Below are positions 42,247 through 50,101 of a stretch of 64,000 nucleotides of DNA, piece by piece. The position numbers were made by a program, and so were the translations under genes. Within the stretch, counting starts at the first letter, position 1, and each line of letters starts with the position of its first letter. Location: contig JANQJF010000113.1 in assembly GCA_028281765.1 (NCBI GenBank), forward strand, positions 1 to 64,000, written 5' to 3'. The notes under the pieces were generated by a model. That model was not told the DNA's origin. It ran no database searches and saw nothing but the letters and a program-made list of their open reading frames with translations. The DNA comes from Planctomycetota bacterium. GTDB lineage: Bacteria > Planctomycetota > UBA1135 > UBA2386.

Positions 42247-43241
42247 CCTCGGCACTGACGATTCGTAAGGATGCGTACCTCTGCCACCTGCCGCGGTGGT
42301 TCGAACTGCAGCGCGGCGGCGCGCTCGATGCCGCGCACGTCGCGTTCTCGATCACCGGCCCGGACGAGGCACCTGTCGTCGCCGTGCTCGGCGGGATCTC
42401 CGCGACGCGTGAGGTCACCGGGGAGCATGGCTGGTGGCGCGAGCTGGTCGGACCCGGCCGCGCGATCGACACCAATGCCGTGCGCGTGCTCGGGATCGAC
42501 TTCCTCGGCGGCCCGGGGTCGTCGACGAACGCGAGCAACGCGGGGTTGAACTCGCTGCCGGCGATCACGCCGCACGACCAGGCGCGTGCTCTCGTCGCGG
42601 TCTGCGACGAGCTCGGCATCGATCGGCTGCACGCGTGCGTCGGCGCGTCGTACGGCGGGCAGGTCGGACTCGCGCTCGCCGCGGCCGAGCCGGATCGCGT
42701 GTGCGCGCTCGCAGTTCTCTGCGCGGCAGACCGCAGCCATCCGCTCGCGACGGCGTGGCGATCCGTGCAGCGGAACATCGTGCGGTTCGCCGCGCGGGAA
42801 GGGCGGCCGGAGCAGGGGCTGGTGCTCGCGCGTGCGCTCGCGATGACGACGTATCGGAGCGGCGACGAGTTCGCCGAGAGGTTCGCCAGCGTGCCGGTAC
42901 GCGGTGCGCGGGGTCTCGAGTTCCCGGTCGAGAGCTACCTGCGAGCGCGCGGTGAAGCGTTCGCAGAGACGTTCTCGTCGTCGTCGTTCCTGACGCTGTC
43001 CGAGTCGCTGGACCTGCACCGCGTCGAGCCTGGTGACGTGCGCGTGCCGACGACCCTCGTCGGGTTCGACACGGATCAGCTCGTGCCGCTGTCGCAACTG
43101 CGCCAGCTCCGCGACGATCTCGGTGGTCCCGCGGAACTCGTCGAGGTCGAGACCCGGTATGGGCACGACGGATTCCTCAAGGAGCCCGCGGCGCTCGCGC
43201 CGATCCTGCGGCGCGTCGTCGCGCAGGAGGTGTCCCGATGA
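42243..43241 (+). CDS. metX: homoserine O-acyltransferase (MetX-type alpha/beta hydrolase)
   Basis: 332 residues, start chosen at the ATGA overlap with the upstream stop. Alpha/beta-hydrolase fold with nucleophile Ser136 in 'HACVGASYGGQVGLALA', the oxyanion-side segment 'VLGIDFLGGPGSSTNASNAG', late catalytic Asp in 'LVGFDTDQLVPLSQL' and His in 'RYGHDGFLKEP', all as expected for MetX. It activates homoserine as O-acetyl or O-succinyl ester; which acyl donor cannot be decided by eye. Cytoplasmic, second gene of the SAM-regulated operon. Confidence 0.88.
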   Translation: MTSALTIRKDAYLCHLPRWFELQRGGALDAAHVAFSITGPDEAPVVAVLGGISATREVTGEHGWWRELVGPGRAIDTNAVRVLGIDFLGGPGSSTNASNAGLNSLPAITPHDQARALVAVCDELGIDRLHACVGASYGGQVGLALAAAEPDRVCALAVLCAADRSHPLATAWRSVQRNIVRFAAREGRPEQGLVLARALAMTTYRSGDEFAERFASVPVRGARGLEFPVESYLRARGEAFAETFSSSSFLTLSESLDLHRVEPGDVRVPTTLVGFDTDQLVPLSQLRQLRDDLGGPAELVEVETRYGHDGFLKEPAALAPILRRVVAQEVSR

Positions 43242-44422
43242 GCCGCGCTTCGATCCAAACGCGCGCCGTGCGTGCCGGCATCGAGTCCGACACGCAGCAC
43301 GGCGCGGTCGTCCCGCCGCTGCACCTCTCGTCGAACTTCGCGTTCGAAGGCTTCGACCGGAAGCGTGAGTACGACTACACGCGTTCGGGCAACCCGACCC
43401 GCGACCAGCTGGCCAGTGCGCTCGCGACGCTGGAAGGCGGCACCGGCGCGGTCATCACCTCGTCCGGCATGGCCGCGATCACGCTGGTGCTGCAGCTGCT
43501 CGAACCCGGCGACCTGGTGCTCGCGCCCCACGACTGCTACGGCGGAACCCACCGGCTGCTGACGGCGCTGCAGAAGCGTGGACAGTTCGACGTGGCCTTC
43601 GTCGACCAGACGGACGGCCGCGCGCTGGCCGAGGCGTTCCAGAGGAAGCCGCGCCTCGTTTGGGTGGAGACGCCGAGCAATCCGCTGCTGCGTGTGACCG
43701 ATATCCGCGACATCGTCCGGCGCGCGCGCGCGTGCGGGGCGCTCGTCGCGGTCGACAACACGTTCTTGTCGCCGGCGCTGCAGCGGCCTATCGAGCTCGG
43801 CGCCGACCTCGTCGTGCACTCGACGACGAAGTACCTCAACGGCCACAGCGACGTCGTCGGTGGTGCGGTCGTCGCGGCGAGCGAGGAGCTGCACGAGGAG
43901 TGCGCGTGGTGGGCCAACTGCCTGGGGATCACCGGGTCTCCGTTCGACAGCTACCAGACGCTGCGCGGGTTGCGCACGCTGTCCGCGCGGATGGCCGTGC
44001 ACGAGCGGAATGCGCAGACTCTGCTCGAGGTGTTGACCAAGCACCCGGCGGTCCGTGCCGTCTACCATCCGAGTCTCGTGTACCATCCGGGTCACGAGGT
44101 CGCGGTGTCCCAGCAGCGCGGATTCGGTGCGATGCTGTCATTCGAGCTCGCCGGCGGTCGCGACGCGGCGGCGCGGTTCTGCGAGGGGCTGCGCTGGTTC
44201 ACCCTCGCAGAATCGCTGGGTGGCGTGGAGAGCCTGGTCGCGCATCCGGCGACGATGACGCACGCGGCGATGGATCCGGATGCGCGGCGACGCGCGGGGA
44301 TCGGCGACGGTCTCGTGCGGCTGTCGGTCGGGATCGAGTCCGCCGCGGACCTGTGTCAGGACGTGCAGCGTGCGCTGGACGCGATCCCCGTGCCGGCGGG
44401 AGCGAGCCGATCGGCGGTCTGA
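43238..44422 (+). CDS. metB: cystathionine gamma-synthase / trans-sulfuration PLP enzyme
   Basis: 394 residues, start overlapping the metX stop (ATGA). Cys/Met-metabolism PLP family: 'YDYTRSGNPTRDQLASALA' (phosphate-binding Y-x-R), 'ITSSGMAAITLVLQLL', 'DNTFLSPALQRP', and pyridoxal Lys198 in 'HSTTKYLNGHSDV'. Near the C-terminus 'LAESLGGVESLVAHPATMTH' is typical of CGS/CGL. It condenses the acyl-homoserine with cysteine (or sulfide, if it works as a sulfhydrylase) toward methionine. The operon has no metC or metH, which must lie elsewhere. A hairpin-capable GC run follows the stop. Confidence 0.88.
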   Translation: MSRASIQTRAVRAGIESDTQHGAVVPPLHLSSNFAFEGFDRKREYDYTRSGNPTRDQLASALATLEGGTGAVITSSGMAAITLVLQLLEPGDLVLAPHDCYGGTHRLLTALQKRGQFDVAFVDQTDGRALAEAFQRKPRLVWVETPSNPLLRVTDIRDIVRRARACGALVAVDNTFLSPALQRPIELGADLVVHSTTKYLNGHSDVVGGAVVAASEELHEECAWWANCLGITGSPFDSYQTLRGLRTLSARMAVHERNAQTLLEVLTKHPAVRAVYHPSLVYHPGHEVAVSQQRGFGAMLSFELAGGRDAAARFCEGLRWFTLAESLGGVESLVAHPATMTHAAMDPDARRRAGIGDGLVRLSVGIESAADLCQDVQRALDAIPVPAGASRSAV

Positions 44423-44500
44423 GCGGTCGGGCGCCGGCTCGCAGACTCGAAAACATCGAGAATTGTTGTCCAGCCCCGGCGCCCGCCCGCACCGGACGGC

Positions 44501-46681
44501 ATGCAATCCATCAGCCTCGCGTTCGTCTCCATCGCGTGGGCCGCTGTCGGCAGCCTCGGCGCCCAGCAACCCGTGCAGGAGCTTCTCGTCCCCATTCATG
44601 CTCAGCCCGACGATCCGACCGGCTCGCGCTACGGCGTATGGGCCGGGGGTCCCGACTACAAGGTGCGCTTCGACGGGGGCCTCGAGTATTTCCCGGCCCT
44701 CGGCTCCGCGTACGACAGGAACCTGCCGATTCGCTGGCGGACTTCGTCGGCGCGGATCGGCGCGCACGAACTCGCGACGGGACGTGCCAAGGAAGTCCGC
44801 GTGAGCGACTCTCGCTACGAGTATCGCTTCGGGGGTGTCGTCGAGGCGTACGACGTGCGCCCCGACGGAATCGAGCAGACGTTCCGGATCGGCGCGAAGT
44901 CGTCGCGCTTCGAGGGGGATCTGGTCGTGCGGGGGAGCATCTCTTCCGAACTCGTCGCCTCGCCCCGTGAGCCGCAGCATGCGCCGATCGCGTTCCGCGA
45001 CGCTGGCGGACGAGAGCTCGTGCGGTACGGCGCCGCGACGGCGATCGACGCGGACGGTCGCGCGTTCCCCATGACGAGCGCGTTCGACGGAGACCAGATC
45101 GAGCTGCGACTCGGCGCCGACGACGTCGCGAGGGCGACGTTCCCCCTACTCGTCGACCCGTTGATCGGCAACGACTCGGCGCGCGAAGCCGGGACCACGG
45201 CCGTGGCCTCGGTGCCGAACTCGGGCCAGGACGCCATGGTCCACGTGTACACCCGAATCAGCTCGGCGACCGACCACGACGTGTTCGCGGTCATGAGTGA
45301 TTTGGACTTCAACCTGACCGCGCTGATCTGGGCGGATCTCGGTTCGCACAGCAGCCAAGGGGTCGCGATCGGCGGGCTCGACGCCATCGGTCGCGTCGTC
45401 ATCGCCGCGGAGCGACGGGACAACAATACGACGGATCTCTTCCTCTACTCTCACGACACGACACAGGCGATGTTCGGTGGTGGCGTGTCACGCACCCTGA
45501 TCGCATCGTCGGGAGAGCACTACCGGAATCCCGACGTCGGTGGAGCGCGGACGGGCGAGGAAGCGTGCATCGTGTACGACTACGAGGCCCCGTCGGTCGG
45601 GCAGGAGATTCGTGGCCGTCGGTTCCATGCGCTGACGAGCATCGCTTCGAGCTTCTCGACGGCCATCGCGATCGACGATCCCACCGTGAACGACCGTCTT
45701 CCGGCCGTCACGCCCTACGGGCCGGAATGGGTCGTGAGCTGGATCGTCGACGACTCGAGTTCCAGTGACATCGTCGCGCGCAAGGTGTTCGCGAACGGCT
45801 CGCTCAGCTCGACCGCGCAGGTCATCCAGCCGTCCACGAACAACGTCTACGAGGGCGTCCAGATCGCGGGGGAGAACGGTCGCTACGTGGCCACGTATTC
45901 ACAGTCGCCACTCGGGCTCGGTGCGACGGCCGTGCGCGCGCGCCGATTCGACTGGTCTGGATCGATCCCCGACCTGATCGCGCTGACGACGCTGAGCCTG
46001 TCGGGGAGCGGCTACCAGAACGGCGAGATCGCGTTCGACCGGGATACCGCGTCGCACTGGATCGCGACGTTCCAGCGTGACATCGGTCTCTTCGGCCGCG
46101 TGATCGAGGCAGCGCGGATCGGCGATGTCGGTGCGGTCATCGAGGTGCGAGACATCCACGGCGCCCCGAACGACCAGCCGTTCTCTCCTGCGATCGCATC
46201 GTCGCGCCGCCCGTTGGCGAACGCGTTCCCCATCGTGTACGCGACTTCAGCGACGCCGGACAACTCGGTGCTCGGTGAGCTCTTCGAGTATCCGCCCGAG
46301 TGTTTCGTTCATGCGCCGTTCGGGTCGAGCTGCGGGTCTCTATCCGAGTTTGCTTCCCCGACGATCGCCGGTTCCCGCGAGTTCTCACTCGCGTTGGATC
46401 TGGGCACGGGATTCGTCGGGCTCGCTGCCTGTTTCCTCTCGCCGCTGCAGACGTCGCTGCCGCTGGACGCGATCGGGATGAACGGTTGCTCGCTGCTCGT
46501 CGAGCCGGCGCTCGGCGTTACCGTTCCTGCGACGATCTCCGCAAACGAGGCCCGCGTGACGTTCTCGCTGGGCGGCGCCGCTCCGTTCCTCGGCTTCTTC
46601 AATTCGCAGTGGGTCTACAGCGACGGCTCGACGGCGCTCGGCCTGGCCACGAACCCCGGACTCAACCACGAGAGTCGCTGA
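44501..46681 (+). CDS. exported protein of unknown function with shared C-terminal module
   Basis: 726 residues with signal peptide (WAAVGSLGAQ). The first 200 residues are beta-rich ('YRFGGVVEAYDVRPDGIEQT'). The middle reads as a degenerate propeller-like series ('GQDAMVHVYTRISSATDHDV', 'EEACIVYDYE', 'WVVSWIVDDSSSSDIVARKV', 'GRYVATYSQSPLG'). The last 110 residues carry a divergent version of the module seen at the ends of the three proteases and the Kelch protein: 'SLPLDAIGMNGCSLLVEPAL', with a Cys in the same place. Probably a secreted surface or binding protein. Convergent with the kinase gene (11 bases apart). Confidence 0.72.
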   Translation: MQSISLAFVSIAWAAVGSLGAQQPVQELLVPIHAQPDDPTGSRYGVWAGGPDYKVRFDGGLEYFPALGSAYDRNLPIRWRTSSARIGAHELATGRAKEVRVSDSRYEYRFGGVVEAYDVRPDGIEQTFRIGAKSSRFEGDLVVRGSISSELVASPREPQHAPIAFRDAGGRELVRYGAATAIDADGRAFPMTSAFDGDQIELRLGADDVARATFPLLVDPLIGNDSAREAGTTAVASVPNSGQDAMVHVYTRISSATDHDVFAVMSDLDFNLTALIWADLGSHSSQGVAIGGLDAIGRVVIAAERRDNNTTDLFLYSHDTTQAMFGGGVSRTLIASSGEHYRNPDVGGARTGEEACIVYDYEAPSVGQEIRGRRFHALTSIASSFSTAIAIDDPTVNDRLPAVTPYGPEWVVSWIVDDSSSSDIVARKVFANGSLSSTAQVIQPSTNNVYEGVQIAGENGRYVATYSQSPLGLGATAVRARRFDWSGSIPDLIALTTLSLSGSGYQNGEIAFDRDTASHWIATFQRDIGLFGRVIEAARIGDVGAVIEVRDIHGAPNDQPFSPAIASSRRPLANAFPIVYATSATPDNSVLGELFEYPPECFVHAPFGSSCGSLSEFASPTIAGSREFSLALDLGTGFVGLAACFLSPLQTSLPLDAIGMNGCSLLVEPALGVTVPATISANEARVTFSLGGAAPFLGFFNSQWVYSDGSTALGLATNPGLNHESR

Positions 46682-46692
46682 CGCTCCGGTCG

Positions 46693-49341
46693 TCAGCGAC
46701 TGTCTGCGATCCGTTGTTGGAGAGCGCGGAAGTCCGAGCGATCTTCGATCACCTCGAACTCGTCGCGCTCGAGGCGCTCGAGTTCGCCGGCTTGCACCGC
46801 GCGATCCAAGCTGGCCACGGCCCGGGCCGCATACTCCGACGCGAGTCGCGGCCGCTGGTCGTCGGTCAGAGCGCTGTCTCTGCGCACGAGAAGCGCGCAC
46901 TGCACGAGCATGAGGGCCGGGAGATCCGCCGGTTGGTCGAGTCGGCGGGCCTCCAGGTTGGCGGCTTGTGCCGCGAGGCGTCGATGGTCGCCGAACTCCA
47001 GGAACGTCGCGTGCGCGTCTTCTCGGACGCTCATTAGCTTCCGAGCGAAGAGCTCGTTTCGAGGCGCGAGCTCGACGGCCTTCCTGTGGGCTGCGACGGA
47101 CTGTTCGCAGTAGCGCGCACGTGATTCCGCGTTGAGTGGAAGGGCCGCGTTGCGCAACATCCTCCCGAGGTAGTAGTGGTGCCTCGCGATCGAGGGGAAC
47201 TCCTCGGTGAGCGACTTCGCGATCGCGACGGCGCGCTGTCCGTACCGCATCGCTGCCTCGGGGTCTTCGTCAGCTGTGAAGTGCTGCAGCAGGTCGAAAG
47301 CGCCCGCGAGCTTCTCTCGCGCGCGTCTCGACGTCCACAGTTCGGGTCGCGACTCAATGTGCGTCATCGCTTGCCGGATGACCGGCCGACCCTCTTCGAT
47401 CTGACCGAGCGCCGAATGCGCGGATGCGATGTTGATCAGTGCCGTGACCGTGATCGTGTGCGCGTCCGGGTGATCGCGATCGATCGCCATCGAGCCCCGC
47501 GCCGCGTCGAGGATCGCGCGGGAAACCGCGATCGTCGCGGTCCAGTCGCCGGTCTGGCTGATCCACGCTCCGCGAAGGGACAGGGTCTCGGCCTTGTGTC
47601 GCAACAGCGCGGCGTCTTCGCCCAGCTCGCGAAGAGCCAGCTCGAGGACGTCGAGAGCCTGCTCGAGCTGCGCGTTCGCGTCGTCTTCCAGGCCGCGGAC
47701 GTGCTGGAGCGAAGCGAGTCGCGTGTGGGAGATTGCAACTGATGTCGCCGTCGCCGTGGCCAAGGGCGCCGACTCGAACACCCGCCGCGCCTCCGCGACC
47801 GCTTCGACGAGGTGCGCGTGTGCTTCTTCGAAGCGTCCGAGTTCCCGTTCTGCCTGAGCCAATTCGCAGAGCGCGCGGGAGACGAAGAGTCGTACTCGCG
47901 GGTTCGACGAGCGTCGATGGAGTAGTTCGCGGTAGAAACTCAGTGCGCGCTCGAGCACCGTGGCGCGGACGCGTTCGGTACCGGGCACCACAGCCAGGTC
48001 TTTGGCCGCAACGCGTTGCACCATGTCGTCTACGACCGTGTGGGCGAACTCGAAGTCCGCGTCCGACTGCCGCGCGTTGTCCTCGGCCACCGACCGCTGG
48101 AACATCGCGACTCCGAGCCCGATCGCCATGGCCAGAATCGCCGCACCGCCCATGGCCGTAAGAGCTCGGTTGCGTCGGATCCACTTGCGGGCCTCCGCGA
48201 ACGGGCCCGTTTCGTATGCCCTGACGACGCGCAGCTCCAGAAACGCGCGTAGGTCGTCCGCGAGCTCGGACATCGACGCGTAGCGAGATGCCGGATCGCG
48301 AGCCATGGCCTTGGCGCAGATGGCGACGAGTTCGGGCGGGCAGCGGTCTCTCGCGAGGGACTCGAGGGGGCGGGGCGGGCCGCTGATGACCGCATCGACG
48401 ACGCGCTGCGACGACGAGCCGGTGTAGGGTGGTTCGCCTGAGACCACGTGATAGAGCATGGCTCCGATCGCGTAGATGTCCGTGCTTGGGCCGATGGCGT
48501 CATGATCGCCGTGCGCCTGCTCCGGAGCCATGTACGCCGGAGTTCCGACGACGTCGCCGGCCCGCGTGCGGTCGGGCGCGTCGACGCTGGCCGTGGTCGC
48601 CTCGCCGTCGGGGCCGAGTCGACTCGTGGTGCTCGCGAGTCCCCAGTCCAGCACGTAGGTCTCGCCGAACGAGCCGACCATGACGTTCGCCGGTTTGAGA
48701 TCGCGATGAATCACGCCTTCCGCATGCGCGAAGGTGATGGCCTCGCACACGCGCAGCACGATGCCGAGCAGTCGTGCTTGGCTCCTCTCGGAGCCCGCAT
48801 CGTCGCGGCTGCGCTCGATCAGGGTTCGCAGGCTCTCGCCCTTGATGCGAGTCATCGTGAAAAAGGGGCGGCCGGCTGCATCGAACCCCAAGTCGTGCAC
48901 GGGGACGATCCCCGGGTGCGCGAGCCGACCCGTGATCCATGCTTCGTCGAAGAAGCGGCGGAGGCTTCGCGAACTGCCGCCGGATGCGTGGGGCGTGCCG
49001 GTTCCGGTCGACGTCGGCAGGATCTTCATGGCCAGGCTGCGACGCAGGTGGCGGTCCCACACGTCCAGCACGACGCCCATGCCGCCGCGGCCGATCTCGC
49101 GGACTTCGCGGTAGCGTCGTCCATGCACGGAACCGGTCCCGGGATCGTCCGTATCGTCGTCGGCGCCTGCGGCTTCGTACTCACTTGCGACCCACGTCTC
49201 GTAGCCCGGAAACAAGGCCTGATACTCGGACAGGTCGCGAACCGAGCCGCGTGCCTTGTCGGCGTTCCAGCGCTTCATGAACGCGACGCGCACAGCGGCT
49301 TCGGCGGGATCCGTCGGTTGTTGGTCGGGCTCGTCGGCCAT
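46693..49341 (-). CDS. membrane Ser/Thr protein kinase with C-terminal TPR-like domain
   Basis: 882 residues from the ATG at 49341. Kinase domain about 77-370: glycine loop 'IGRGGMGVVLDV', ATP Lys106 in 'LAMKIL', catalytic 'HRDLKPANV' (Asp214), DWG (Asp232) instead of DFG as is common in planctomycete kinases, and 'GTPAYMAPEQA'. A transmembrane helix lies at about 394-414 (LTAMGGAAILAMAIGLGVAM). The rest is a TPR-like helical sensor of about 460 residues. The orientation puts the kinase in the cytoplasm and the TPR domain outside. It is divergent from an ECF sigma factor 34 bases away; such pairs are known in planctomycetes as ECF/STK systems in which the kinase is thought to control the sigma factor. 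Confidence 0.9.
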   Translation of the reverse strand: MADEPDQQPTDPAEAAVRVAFMKRWNADKARGSVRDLSEYQALFPGYETWVASEYEAAGADDDTDDPGTGSVHGRRYREVREIGRGGMGVVLDVWDRHLRRSLAMKILPTSTGTGTPHASGGSSRSLRRFFDEAWITGRLAHPGIVPVHDLGFDAAGRPFFTMTRIKGESLRTLIERSRDDAGSERSQARLLGIVLRVCEAITFAHAEGVIHRDLKPANVMVGSFGETYVLDWGLASTTSRLGPDGEATTASVDAPDRTRAGDVVGTPAYMAPEQAHGDHDAIGPSTDIYAIGAMLYHVVSGEPPYTGSSSQRVVDAVISGPPRPLESLARDRCPPELVAICAKAMARDPASRYASMSELADDLRAFLELRVVRAYETGPFAEARKWIRRNRALTAMGGAAILAMAIGLGVAMFQRSVAEDNARQSDADFEFAHTVVDDMVQRVAAKDLAVVPGTERVRATVLERALSFYRELLHRRSSNPRVRLFVSRALCELAQAERELGRFEEAHAHLVEAVAEARRVFESAPLATATATSVAISHTRLASLQHVRGLEDDANAQLEQALDVLELALRELGEDAALLRHKAETLSLRGAWISQTGDWTATIAVSRAILDAARGSMAIDRDHPDAHTITVTALINIASAHSALGQIEEGRPVIRQAMTHIESRPELWTSRRAREKLAGAFDLLQHFTADEDPEAAMRYGQRAVAIAKSLTEEFPSIARHHYYLGRMLRNAALPLNAESRARYCEQSVAAHRKAVELAPRNELFARKLMSVREDAHATFLEFGDHRRLAAQAANLEARRLDQPADLPALMLVQCALLVRRDSALTDDQRPRLASEYAARAVASLDRAVQAGELERLERDEFEVIEDRSDFRALQQRIADSR

Positions 49342-49375
49342 GTGTGTCGGGCTCAGTGTACAATTCGACGGGTTC

Positions 49376-49996
49376 ATGAGCCGTCTGCCCCCCGAACATT
49401 CGACGCGTCCGGAGCTGATGACGACGCACCACGTGCGTCGAGCCAAGGATGGGGATCAGCGGAGCATCGAATGGCTCGTCGAGCGCCTCAGTCCGCTGTT
49501 GACCGCGCAGGCTCGATACCACTTGGGTGACAAGCTGCGCCGCACGACGGATCCCGAGGATTTGGTTCATGATGCCTGGGTCACGACGCTCCCTCGGATC
49601 TTCAGCTTGCCGGATCGTGACGGCCGATCCACTCCCGTGTTGTTGCGCTTTCTGAGCACGACGATTCTGAACCACACGCGTGCGCTTCTCCGAGGCCAAG
49701 CGCGGCAGCATGCTGTCGATCTCGACGATCACGATGTCGCCGCCGAGCAGAGCGGGCCGGTCTCGCGTGCGATCCGGAGTGAGCGCCGTTCCGCGGTTCT
49801 CGAGGCACTGGAGTCGCTGGAACCCGGCGAGCGAGAAGTCGTGATTCTGCGCGGCATCGAGCAGCAGCCCGCCAGGCTCGTCTCCGTGCTGCTCGGGATC
49901 AGCGAAGAGGCGGTTTCCAAGCGGTACCGTCGTGCGCTGCGCAAACTGCAAGGGCGGCTGCCGGGATCGGTGTTCGACGAGCTGGACGTGACCTGA
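49376..49996 (+). CDS. ECF sigma factor paired with the Ser/Thr kinase
   Basis: 206 residues from the ATG at 49376. Region 2: 'LTAQARYHLGDKLRRTTDPE' then 'DLVHDAWVTTLPRI'. Region 4: 'LEALESLEPGEREVVILRGI', 'VSVLLGISEEAVSKRYRRAL', 'RKLQGRL'. It has Ser/Thr residues in the linker that could be phosphorylated. TACAAT at 49359-49364 is a candidate -10 box only 11 bases before the ATG, so the 5' leader would be very short. Predicted role: transcription of genes responding to the signal sensed by the divergent membrane kinase. No anti-sigma gene is adjacent. Confidence 0.85.
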   Translation: MSRLPPEHSTRPELMTTHHVRRAKDGDQRSIEWLVERLSPLLTAQARYHLGDKLRRTTDPEDLVHDAWVTTLPRIFSLPDRDGRSTPVLLRFLSTTILNHTRALLRGQARQHAVDLDDHDVAAEQSGPVSRAIRSERRSAVLEALESLEPGEREVVILRGIEQQPARLVSVLLGISEEAVSKRYRRALRKLQGRLPGSVFDELDVT

Positions 49997-50101
49997 GCCT
50001 CACACGCCGGGCCGAATTGGCTCCCGCTATTCCCGTCCTGCGCTCCAGGTAGTACCGTCTCGCTTCGCCCAAGTCCGGTTGCCACTTCGAGACCCGCATA
50101 C

